Assembly: GCA_050248955.1 (NCBI GenBank)
Contig: JBFWRK010000021.1
Coordinates: 1-64,000 of the forward strand
DNA from: JBFWRK01 sp050248955
GTDB lineage: Bacteria > Actinomycetota > Acidimicrobiia > Acidimicrobiales > Ilumatobacteraceae
Direction of reading: 5' to 3'
DNA length: 64,000 nt
Made by a program: the position numbers and the translations under genes. The notes beneath the pieces are model-generated. The model searched no databases. It had not been told where the DNA came from and saw nothing but the letters and a program-made list of their open reading frames with translations. This document shows positions 1 to 6,630 of the stretch, piece by piece (positions within the stretch are counted from its first letter, which is position 1; each line of letters begins with the position of its first letter).

Positions 1-118
1 GCACACCGAAGCCGACCTCGACGTCATCGCCTACAAACTCAACAACCGGCCTCGACAAACCCTCGGCTGGATGAAACCATCACGAGCACTCGCCGACCTC
101 GTTGCGCCGACTGCTTGA
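1..118 (+). CDS. IS30-family transposase, C-terminal end (cut by window edge)
   Basis: The frame beginning at base 2 reads to a TGA at 116-118. It contains the motif LNNRPRQTLGWMKPS followed by an Ala/Leu-rich tail ending LADLVAPTA. This is the typical C-terminal end of IS30-family DDE transposases, where the catalytic core is followed by RPR-TLGW. Only the last 38 codons are in the window, so nothing can be said about the catalytic residues or whether the full gene is intact. The stop TGA coincides with the first bases of the putative inverted repeat of the IS3 element that follows. The original IS30 3' end may therefore have been replaced by the IS3 insertion. Confidence 0.75.
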   Translation, partial: HTEADLDVIAYKLNNRPRQTLGWMKPSRALADLVAPTA

Positions 119-1023
119 TTCCGCCGTGTGTTGGGCAGCATAGAACGCTGCTTCGAACTCGGCGGGTGGGATGTCGCCGCAGTGGCCGTGGAGGCGTTCC
201 TCGTTGAACCAGTGCACCCACGACAGCGTCGCGAGCTCGAGTTCGTCGACGTCATCCCACGGTCGCGGCGCATCGGGTCCGTAGACACACTCGGCCTTGT
301 AGAGCCCGTTCGTTGTCTCGGCCAGCGCGTTGTCGTAGGAGTCCGCGATCGTGCCGATCGAGGGTCGAGCGCCGATCTCGTCGAGCCGCTCGGTGAACCG
401 CACGGACGTGAATTGCCCGGACTCAAGCGGTCGTCATGTGTCACGAGTCCGATCAATCGGCGGTTGCCGCGTGAGCGTCTCGCCATCTCGAGCGCGTCGA
501 GGACCATGTCGGTCTTCATGTTCGCGGCGACGCGCCAGCCGACGATCCGGCGAGAGAACGCGTCGACGATGAAGCACACGTACGCCATCCCCGTCCGGGT
601 CGGCACGTAGGTCAGGTCGGTGACCCACAACGCGTCCGGCCGATCGGCCCGGAAGTTCCGGTTCACCAGGTCCGGTGCGCGCACAGCATCGGGGTCCAGG
701 CGGGTGGTGAACACCTTGCGTCGCTGCCGCGAGATCCCCTCGATCTCCATGATCTTCATGAGTCGGGCGACCTGGTCACGGCCGATGTCATGACCGGAGC
801 GGCGAGCCGCTTTCCAGAGCTTGTGGGCGCCGTAGACCTTCCGGTTGGCGACCCACAACACCATCAGGACCTGCATCATCACCGCGTCACGCACCGCCCT
901 CGCGGACGGCGCCAACTCGCGGCGCTTGGCCGCGTAGTACGTGCTCGGAGCCACCTGCAACGTCGTGCAGATGGGCTCGACTCCGAACTCGTCACGATGC
1001 TCGTCGACGAAGGCGACGATCAC
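80..1023 (-). pseudogene. IS3-family transposase OrfB, frameshifted
   Basis: The reading starts at a GTG at 1023 that overlaps the orfA stop. It encodes an HTH_21-like segment (YGAHKLWKAARR), then the start of the rve DDE integrase core with DALWVTDLTYVP (first Asp) and the RIVGWRVAANMKTD region. Near 400-440 the frame breaks: LVTHDD should continue as the SDRGSQYTS motif, but the rest (RFTERLDEIGARPS ... WFNEERLHGHCG) is found in another frame from about 403 down to 80. The second Asp motif lies at the damaged junction. About five extra bases relative to the expected codons can be aligned there. The stop at 80 lies beyond the putative IS end, so the last residues come from flanking IS30 DNA. 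The protein is very probably inactive. Confidence 0.8.
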
Positions 1024-1427
1024 TTCGATGGGCGGTCGAGCTCCGCCTGGGCGAAATACGCAGCCGCCTTGCGCAGGATCTCGTTCGCTCGACGGGTCTC
1101 ACGCAACTCCTGCTCGAGCACGCGAGTGCGCTGCTCAAGCTCGCGCACCCGTTGCGCGTCGGGGCCGGCGAGACCATCGGCGACGTCGCGTTCACGCACC
1201 CACGTGCGCACAGACTCGACGCCGTAGCCGAGCTGCTTCGCGACCCGCTGCACCGTCCCATGATCGGTGCCCAACTCGGCGCGCAACTTGCGGACCAACC
1301 GCACCGCCTGATCCTTCTCCGACTCGGTGTACCGACGCGTCGTCGGACTCCCCGGTGACTTCTCTCGTGGCATAACTCCATCCTCGTTTCCAAGGTCTGG
1401 AGCCTCCAACGAAGCCAGGGCGGCTCA
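116..1427 (-). mobile_element. IS3-family insertion sequence, degenerate
   Basis: Two consecutive minus-strand frames form the orfA/orfB pair of an IS3-family element. Candidate ends are TGATTCCGCCGTG at 116 and, on the other strand, TGAGCCGCCCTG at 1427. They match imperfectly with one gap and begin with the TG usual for this family. With these ends the element is about 1.3 kb, a normal IS3 length. The bases just outside (GCT and GCC) are not a convincing target duplication. That is expected if one flank (IS30) and the other (integrase remnant) were brought together by a later rearrangement. The exact ends are my inference. Confidence 0.6.
1020..1373 (-). CDS. IS3-family transposase OrfA
   Basis: This 117-residue protein has the helix-turn-helix of IS3 OrfA in its first half (RRYTESEKDQAVRLVRKLR, then VQRVAKQLGYGVESVRTWV). 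Its second half is a leucine-zipper-like coiled coil (RVRELEQRTRVLEQELRETR) that mediates OrfAB multimerisation in this family. I chose the ATG at 1373 because GAGGATGGAG lies just upstream; an in-frame start at 1409 is also open. The stop overlaps the GTG of orfB (GTGA). In intact members a -1 frameshift in this overlap makes the active OrfAB fusion. The gene looks complete, but its partner is broken. Confidence 0.8.
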   Translation of the reverse strand: MPREKSPGSPTTRRYTESEKDQAVRLVRKLRAELGTDHGTVQRVAKQLGYGVESVRTWVRERDVADGLAGPDAQRVRELEQRTRVLEQELRETRRANEILRKAAAYFAQAELDRPSK

Positions 1428-1561
1428 GCCTGAGCGGCCTTCTTGGTCGGGAACCCGGCGACCTGCTTCTGGACGCGCTTGCCGACCTCGTCCTCGCCAA
1501 GATCGATCCGCTATCCCCAGCTCCCACCCGGCGTGCGCGGCTTGCGAACACTGCCTCTCAC
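1428..1561 (-). pseudogene. Tyrosine integrase N-terminal remnant
   Basis: Reading from a GTG at 1561, one frame gives RGSVRKPRTPGGSWG, then a TAG stop, then RIDLGEDEVGKRVQKQVAGF and PTKKAAQAE. This is the N-terminal AP2/arm-type DNA-binding domain of actinobacterial phage-type tyrosine recombinases. The usual pattern there is G-S-W-x-Y, D-G-x-D-x-x-G-K-R, then GF-TKKEAE. The TAG replaces a residue that is normally aromatic, and the frame stops being integrase-like where the IS3 element begins. No catalytic domain is present. It lies next to a tRNA gene, the usual att site for such integrases, so it is the scar of an integrated element. Confidence 0.7.
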
Positions 1562-1580
1562 GAAACGAAAGCTAGTTCAG

Positions 1581-1612
1581 TGTCCACGGAGTTCGTGGAC
1601 ATTTCGTGGACA
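1581..1612. repeat. TGTCCACG inverted and direct repeats upstream of dead integrase
   Basis: TGTCCACG (1581-1588), five bases, then CGTGGACA (1594-1601) form a perfect 8-bp inverted repeat. A third copy, CGTGGACA, follows at 1605-1612. It sits 20 bases upstream of the integrase remnant and about 60 bases from the tRNA 3' end. Arm-type recombinase sites, excisionase sites or a repressor operator all fit; the sequence does not decide between them. Confidence 0.5.
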
Positions 1613-1671
1613 CGAACCCGCTTTCGACGACTGCCCGCTCGACTGGCATGCCTATCTAGCAGGACTTTTGG

Positions 1672-1749
1672 TGGTCGGGCTGCCGAGATTTGAACTCGGG
1701 ACCTCTTGTCCCCCAGACAAGCGCGCTAACCAAACTGCGCCACAGCCCG
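1672..1749 (-). tRNA. tRNA-Pro (GGG)
   Basis: The minus strand folds into a full cloverleaf. The 7-bp acceptor stem is CGGGCTG with CAGCCCG. The D arm contains GGTTAGCGC. The anticodon stem is CTTGT/ACAAG around the loop CTGGGGG, giving anticodon GGG. The T arm includes GAGTTCAAATCTC. The discriminator A is followed by a genomically encoded CCA at 1672-1674. The 3' end faces the integrase remnant, as expected for a tRNA used as an integration site. Confidence 0.95.
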
Positions 1750-1761
1750 TAACGGGGGGTG

Positions 1762-1767
1762 ATCCTA
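1762..1767 (-). promoter_or_regulatory. Putative -10 box of tRNA-Pro
   Basis: TAGGAT on the minus strand lies 12 bases upstream of the mature tRNA 5' end. A weak TTGGGG about 19 bases further up could be the -35. The assignment rests on position and box match only. Confidence 0.35.
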
Positions 1768-1929
1768 CCGGCCCGGCCGCTCGGCTCCCCAACTGCGCCG
1801 AAGCACGCTGGCGTCGGTTCGTGGCGTCGGTTGGCCGTGTCGTTTCGTTTCGCTTCTCTGCTCGATGTCGTCGTCACGATCGATCTCCGCTCGCGCCCGG
1901 CCCGATTCCGTCCGGCGGCGAGCAGAGAT

Positions 1930-1974
1930 CCCGGGGGACGGGAGCCCGGGGGACGGGAGCCCGGGGGACGGGAG
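1930..1974. repeat. 15-bp tandem repeat, three units
   Basis: Three identical copies of cccgggggacgggag stand head to tail, followed by a degenerate start of a fourth. They lie just downstream of the FtsH-like gene (stop at 1992) and upstream of tRNA-Pro. CCCGGG palindromes inside the unit could allow hairpins, so a role as terminator is possible. It may equally be a simple slippage repeat. The rest of 1768-1929 holds nothing I recognise. Confidence 0.8.
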
Positions 1975-1991
1975 CCCCGGAGGGGCGGGTG

Positions 1992-4361
1992 TTAGGGGAG
2001 GATGGGTGGGAGCGGCGGCGGGGGGAGCCAGACGGGTCGGAGCTGCGGCAACGGGACGTCGACCTCACCCGTGCGGCGGTGGGCGTCGAGCGCCATGCGG
2101 TGGTAGTCCTCGGCGATGCCGACGAAAGCCGGGTCGTGGTACGGCCGGCCGTCGACCTTCGGCCCGTGACGGTTCTCCATGATCGCCGCGATGTCCTCGC
2201 CGCTGACGGTCTTGTGCGTCTCGAGCGCGTGCGCCACGGCGAGCACCATCGTGCGGTTCTCGCTCAGCAGCCGCTCCGCCCGCTCGAAGATCAGCTGCAG
2301 CTTGGTCTCGATGCGGTTCTCGATCCGGATCGCTTCCTTGTCGACGTTGCGACCAGGCTTGTAGCCGCCGCCGAACCCGGCAACGTCCTGGACTGCGATC
2401 GTGGAGCCCATCCCCCACGCCGCTTCCATCTTCGTGGCAAGCAGTGTCGCGAGGCTCAGGTCGCCGGAGACCCCGGACGAGTTGTCGCCGTCGAAGAAGA
2501 TCCGCTCGCCCGCGAGCGATGCGACCGAGACGAGGATGTCGATCTCGTACGACGACCGCCACGACGTGAAGGTCTCCTCGCCGGCGACGCTCATCACGAC
2601 GCCGAGGTACCCACTGCCGGGCTCGATGCTGGCGAAGTCGATCAGCATCTTGCGACGCAGCAGGTACGCGCTCACGGCGTGGCACGCCTCGTGGATCGCG
2701 ATCGCGTGCCGCTCGCGCTCGACGAACTCGACCTGCTCGTTCTCCCCCACACGTCGGAGGTAGCGAGCCTGGATGACGTCGGGCCACGTGACCGTCTTGC
2801 GCCCGTCCCGCAGCGCCACGAGGACGGCCTCGTTCACGAGGTCCTTGATGCTCGCGCCGGTCGCGCCGGGCGTCATCACCGCGAGTTGCTCGATCTGTCC
2901 CGGCGTCACGATGTGCTCGATCTTGTCGAAGTAGCCCTCGTACGTGCGCCGCCGGCCTTCCTTCATCGGATGACCGACGCGGTAGAGCCGGTCGATGCGA
3001 CCCGGCCGCAGCAGCGCCTTGTCGAGCGCGTCCGGCATGTTCGTGGCGAAGATGTGGAGGATCCGGTACTTCGGCGGCTGCTTCGCCCGGATGTTCATGA
3101 ACTGACGGATCCGCCGCGAGAAGAAGCCACGCGGCTTGTTCAGCCCGTTCATCTCGGTGAGCAGCGCCTGGAGCGTGCCCATGCCGCCCCCGCCGTTCAT
3201 GCCGGCCATGATGATGCCGTCACGACGGCGGCGCCCCACGGGTTCGTCGTCGGTCAGGTTCGCGTCGGGCGCCATGGCCTGCATCACCGCCGCCTGGGCG
3301 GGCGGTGACAGCCAGCGCAGGTGCTCGAGCTCGACTGCCTGGTTGCCGCCCATAGAGCCGATGTTCGAGCCGCGGTTGCCGAGCACGTCCGCCTCGTCGA
3401 AGAACACCACGACACCGCCGTAGCGCAACGACAGCTTGCGCAGCTTGCGGTAGAGGAACTTGATCTTCATCGGCGCGACGCCCATGAACGTCTGCATGAA
3501 CGCGCTCGGGTCGACGAAGACGTACGGCTTCCCGGTCTCGCCGGCCGCCGCCTCGGCAAGGAGCGTCTTGCCCGTGCCCGGCGGACCCCACAGCAGCAGC
3601 CCGCTCGGCACGTAGCCGCCGCGCGACTCGATCTCCTTCGGCTGCTCGAGGAACTCGAGGCTCTCCTTCACGCGGTTGACGACGTGGTCCTGGCCCCAGA
3701 TGTCGGCGAAGCGGGTCCGCATCTCGCCGGGGCGGAAGGTCTCCACGCCGCCGATGAAGAAGATGCCGAAGAAGAAGATCAGGTACACCATGCCACCGAC
3801 CGTCGTCAGCGCGATGGTGAGACCGATCGGCAACCCGACGACTCGGTTCACGAAGATGTTGCTGAAGATGCGGGTCGGCGCCTCTGCGAGCGCCTGCACC
3901 CACGGGAGACCCCACATCCACGAGAACACGAACCCGAGCACGGCGACGATCGCGAGGCGCTTCACGAGGCGGGACAGGCGGAACCGGGAGTAGGGCGCCA
4001 TCCGGCCCATCAACCGTTCCCAGCCGCCGAACACCTTGCGCTGCCAGAACAGGTGGTAGCGGCTCACCCGCTCGGCGATCAGGTTGTGGATCTGGCGCAG
4101 CACCTCGAGGCCGGCCAGCACGAGGAGCCACCACTTCGCCTCGAGCTGGTTCCGGAACGCCTCGCCCCACGACATCAGTGGGATCTGGCTCTGCTGGTAG
4201 CTCGTGAACAGCGCGAGCACGATCGCCAGGAGGACGAGGATCTTCACGCGGTCGAACGGGAACAGCTTCGGGCGGGTCTTCGGCTCCCTGCTGTCCTCCG
4301 CCGGGCGGTGGACCTGGACCGCGGTGCTGGGGATCTCGATGGTCACGGCTCCACGCTCCAT
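1992..4361 (-). CDS. FtsH-like membrane AAA+ metalloprotease
   Basis: The protein (789 residues from ATG 4361; GTG 4346 is an alternative) combines N-terminal membrane segments, an AAA+ ATPase and an FtsH-type M41 peptidase. There are about four hydrophobic stretches within residues 35-205. Walker A is GPPGTGKT at about 259-266, Walker B VVVFFDEAD at about 317-325, and the second region of homology ATNMPDALDKALLRPGRIDR near 439-458. The zinc motif HEACH is at about 557-561, and the downstream Asp ligand lies in SGVSGDLSLAT near 634. Between Walker B and the second region there is an extra glycine- and acid-rich stretch of roughly 60 residues that classical FtsH lacks. Classical FtsH is about 600-700 residues and has two membrane helices, so this is a divergent paralogue. 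Its start overlaps the stop of the upstream lipoprotein gene, suggesting translational coupling. It probably degrades membrane proteins; substrates are unknown. Confidence 0.85.
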   Translation of the reverse strand: MERGAVTIEIPSTAVQVHRPAEDSREPKTRPKLFPFDRVKILVLLAIVLALFTSYQQSQIPLMSWGEAFRNQLEAKWWLLVLAGLEVLRQIHNLIAERVSRYHLFWQRKVFGGWERLMGRMAPYSRFRLSRLVKRLAIVAVLGFVFSWMWGLPWVQALAEAPTRIFSNIFVNRVVGLPIGLTIALTTVGGMVYLIFFFGIFFIGGVETFRPGEMRTRFADIWGQDHVVNRVKESLEFLEQPKEIESRGGYVPSGLLLWGPPGTGKTLLAEAAAGETGKPYVFVDPSAFMQTFMGVAPMKIKFLYRKLRKLSLRYGGVVVFFDEADVLGNRGSNIGSMGGNQAVELEHLRWLSPPAQAAVMQAMAPDANLTDDEPVGRRRRDGIIMAGMNGGGGMGTLQALLTEMNGLNKPRGFFSRRIRQFMNIRAKQPPKYRILHIFATNMPDALDKALLRPGRIDRLYRVGHPMKEGRRRTYEGYFDKIEHIVTPGQIEQLAVMTPGATGASIKDLVNEAVLVALRDGRKTVTWPDVIQARYLRRVGENEQVEFVERERHAIAIHEACHAVSAYLLRRKMLIDFASIEPGSGYLGVVMSVAGEETFTSWRSSYEIDILVSVASLAGERIFFDGDNSSGVSGDLSLATLLATKMEAAWGMGSTIAVQDVAGFGGGYKPGRNVDKEAIRIENRIETKLQLIFERAERLLSENRTMVLAVAHALETHKTVSGEDIAAIMENRHGPKVDGRPYHDPAFVGIAEDYHRMALDAHRRTGEVDVPLPQLRPVWLPPPPLPPILP

Positions 4362-5035
4362 GAGTTGGCGATCTTGGTGATGGTCTCTTCGTTCGCTTCG
4401 TAGCACTCCGGGCTGCAGGCCACCCGCAGCACGTAGAGCCGGAACGTGGTCGGGTCGAAGTAGGTCGTCATGTCGACGACCGCCGTCCAGTCCTCCGTCG
4501 CGTCGTTCCTCGTACGGAAGACGGCGCGGCTGCCTTGGAGGGTCTTGTCGGGATCGGCAGGTTCGTACGACAGCACCTCGGCGAGCACCTTGTCGTCGTC
4601 GGACGGCAGCACGGGATCGAACCCGACCGCGGCACCCGCGACCCGGGCCAGTGACACGGACATGTTCTGGTTGAGCACGCCGTCGATCTCGTACACCTTG
4701 ACGAGCGCGAACGGCTCGTCGAGCGTCAGTTCGTCGACCTGGTGGGCGTTCTCGTCCGCCGTCGCCCCCGCCCGCCAGACGAGCCGTGCGTCCTGACTCT
4801 GCTCGGTCAGGAAGTCGCGATCGGCGTCCGTCATCTCGATCTCGACCCAGTCGCCGGGTACGCGCAGGTACACCCGCTCGTCCCGCTGCGCGAGGTACTT
4901 GTTCTTCGGCGCGCCACAGGCGGCGAGGGCCGTGACCGCGACCAGCAGGGCAACCAGGGAACGTCGCAAGAACCCAAGTATTTCAAGCGCAGGGAGACTG
5001 CGGTAGGTCAGAGGAAGAGATCGACGATGCGCCAT
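4343..5035 (-). CDS. Predicted lipoprotein upstream of FtsH-like protease
   Basis: I do not recognise a named family. From the ATG at 5035 the product has 230 residues. A hydrophobic signal sequence ends in the lipobox LAAC (Cys about residue 40), so it should be lipid-anchored on the outer face of the membrane. The mature part is soluble and mixed alpha/beta (YLRVPGDWVEIEM ... TYFDPTTFRLYVLRVACSPE). It ends with ITKIANSWSVEP, a pattern seen in extracytoplasmic lipoproteins resembling the PsbP/LpqN fold. The n-region is long, so a TTG near residue 23 could be the true start. The gene overlaps the zinc-ribbon gene by 28 bases and the FtsH-like gene at its stop codon, so the three are probably co-translated. 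It may present or sense substrates for the protease; that is inference. Confidence 0.7.
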   Translation of the reverse strand: MAHRRSLPLTYRSLPALEILGFLRRSLVALLVAVTALAACGAPKNKYLAQRDERVYLRVPGDWVEIEMTDADRDFLTEQSQDARLVWRAGATADENAHQVDELTLDEPFALVKVYEIDGVLNQNMSVSLARVAGAAVGFDPVLPSDDDKVLAEVLSYEPADPDKTLQGSRAVFRTRNDATEDWTAVVDMTTYFDPTTFRLYVLRVACSPECYEANEETITKIANSWSVEP

Positions 5036-5244
5036 CCGAGGTAGAGCGCCAGCAGGACCATCAGGAGCTTGAAGTGCCAGGGCGCCGATGCGCTTTCGCC
5101 GCCGGCGAGCTTGCGGATGTCGAGGTTCTTGGCGGTCACGGGGGTCGCCGGCGCCTCGACCGACCGTCCGCACGTCGGGCAGGTGCCGTCCTCGCGCATC
5201 GCCGACGGCGCCCAGTACTTGGCGCACTCCTCACACCACGGCAC
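5008..5244 (-). CDS. Small zinc-ribbon membrane protein
   Basis: This 78-residue protein begins WCEECAKYW and continues with CPTCGRS: two CxxC pairs separated by about 15 residues, a zinc ribbon. A single hydrophobic helix (LLMVLLALYLGWRIVDLFL) forms the C-terminus. The expected topology is a cytoplasmic ribbon tethered to the membrane. The start is the GTG at 5244, nine bases after the der stop and preceded by AGGA. It lies between der and the lipoprotein/FtsH-like pair. Similar small tethered ribbons often act as adaptors or rubredoxin-like parts, but no function can be read from this sequence. Confidence 0.75.
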   Translation of the reverse strand: MPWCEECAKYWAPSAMREDGTCPTCGRSVEAPATPVTAKNLDIRKLAGGESASAPWHFKLLMVLLALYLGWRIVDLFL

Positions 5245-5253
5245 GACTGCGTC

Positions 5254-6630
5254 CTAGCTCGACCGCTTGCGGACGCGGAGCTTGATCGGCACGGAGCCGA
5301 AGTCGAACGCCTCCCGGATCGAGCGCTCGAGGAACCGCAGGTACGTCGGCGGCAGCTCCCGGTTGGCGAACAGGGTGAAGGTCGGCGGATCTGCGGCGCC
5401 CTGCAGCGCGTACATCACCCGTGCGCCGTGCGGCGCCGGCTGGCGCTGCTGTGCCGCGGCGATCACCTTGTTGACGTCGCGTGTGGGAACCCGCTTGTGG
5501 TAGCGAACGATCGCGTCCTGCAGCACGGGCAGCAGCTTGTGCACGCCCTTGCCCGACTTCGCCGAGATCTTGAGCACCGGTGCATCTCCGACGAAGTGGA
5601 GCCGGCTCGCGAGCTGTGCCATGACGTCCGCCCGCACCTCTGCGTCGTCGAGCAGGTCCCACTTGTTGAGCAGGACGACGATCGGGCAGCCCGATGCGTC
5701 GACCCGCTCGGCGAGACGCTGGTCCTGGGCGGTGATGCCCTCGGTGGCGTCGATCACGAGCATTGCGATGTCCGATTCGTCGACGGCGCGCAGCGACCGC
5801 ACGAACGAGTAGTACTCGGCGGCGTCGTCGATCTTCGCCTTGCGGCGCATCCCGGCCGTGTCGACGAACACGATCGGGCCGTCGGGCGTCTCGACGACCG
5901 TGTCGATGGCGTCGCGCGTGGTGCCCGGCATGTCGTGGACGACCGCCCGGTCCTCCCCCACCATCCGGTTGAACAACGTGCTCTTGCCGACGTTCGGGCG
6001 GCCGACGATGGCGACGCGAGGCGGACCGGTCATCGTGACGTTGCGGGTCGCAACGGGTTCGCCGTGCTCGTACGAGTCGCGGTCGCGCTCTGGCCCCACA
6101 TCGGGGATGCGAGCGATCACCTCGTCGAGCAGATCGCCGGAGCGCCGGCCGTGCAGCGCGCTCACCGGGATCGGGTCGCCGAGGCCGAGCGCGAGGAACT
6201 CCCACATCTCGGTCTCGCGCCGGTCGTTGTCCGCCTTGTTGGCGACCACGAGCACCGGCACCTTGACACGACGCAGCCACTGGGCGATCTGGTCGTCGTC
6301 GTCGGTCAGGCCCGACGATGCGTCGACGAGGAACACGACGAGATCGGCAGCACGCACCGCGGCCTCGACCTGGCGGCTCACCTTGGCGTCCAGGTCGCTC
6401 CCGCTCGGCAGCCAACCGCCTGTGTCGACGAGCCGGAACGGGACACCGAGCCACTCGGCGTCGAGCTCCTTGCGGTCGCGGGTGATGCCAGGGCGATCCT
6501 CGACGATCGCCGCCTGCCTGCCGATCACACGGTTGAACAGCGTGCTCTTGCCGACGTTCGGTCGCCCGACGATCACGACGGTGGGCAGCGTGACCTCGGA
6601 TCCGGTCGTCGTGTCGGTCTCGGTGGTCAT
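5254..6630 (-). CDS. der: Ribosome biogenesis GTPase Der (EngA)
   Basis: The 458-residue protein has two tandem GTPase domains, the hallmark of Der. The first P-loop GRPNVGKS is at about 22-29 with its G4 motif NKAD near 131. The second GRPNVGKS is at about 210-217 with NKWD near 317. G3 motifs are DTGGW and DTAGM. The C-terminal KH-like domain covers roughly the last 85 residues. Der binds the 50S subunit and is needed for its late assembly; it is usually essential. The length matches the family. The ATG overlaps the stop of the DUF512 gene by four bases (ATGA), so both are likely on one transcript. Confidence 0.97.
   Translation of the reverse strand: MTTETDTTTGSEVTLPTVVIVGRPNVGKSTLFNRVIGRQAAIVEDRPGITRDRKELDAEWLGVPFRLVDTGGWLPSGSDLDAKVSRQVEAAVRAADLVVFLVDASSGLTDDDDQIAQWLRRVKVPVLVVANKADNDRRETEMWEFLALGLGDPIPVSALHGRRSGDLLDEVIARIPDVGPERDRDSYEHGEPVATRNVTMTGPPRVAIVGRPNVGKSTLFNRMVGEDRAVVHDMPGTTRDAIDTVVETPDGPIVFVDTAGMRRKAKIDDAAEYYSFVRSLRAVDESDIAMLVIDATEGITAQDQRLAERVDASGCPIVVLLNKWDLLDDAEVRADVMAQLASRLHFVGDAPVLKISAKSGKGVHKLLPVLQDAIVRYHKRVPTRDVNKVIAAAQQRQPAPHGARVMYALQGAADPPTFTLFANRELPPTYLRFLERSIREAFDFGSVPIKLRVRKRSS

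Noticed and set aside
1443..3308. Long open frame on plus across the tRNA and FtsH-like gene
   Set aside because: It is antisense to a well-supported protease and a tRNA, has no domain, and its Arg/Val/Asp-rich content is typical of reading a GC-rich gene backwards.
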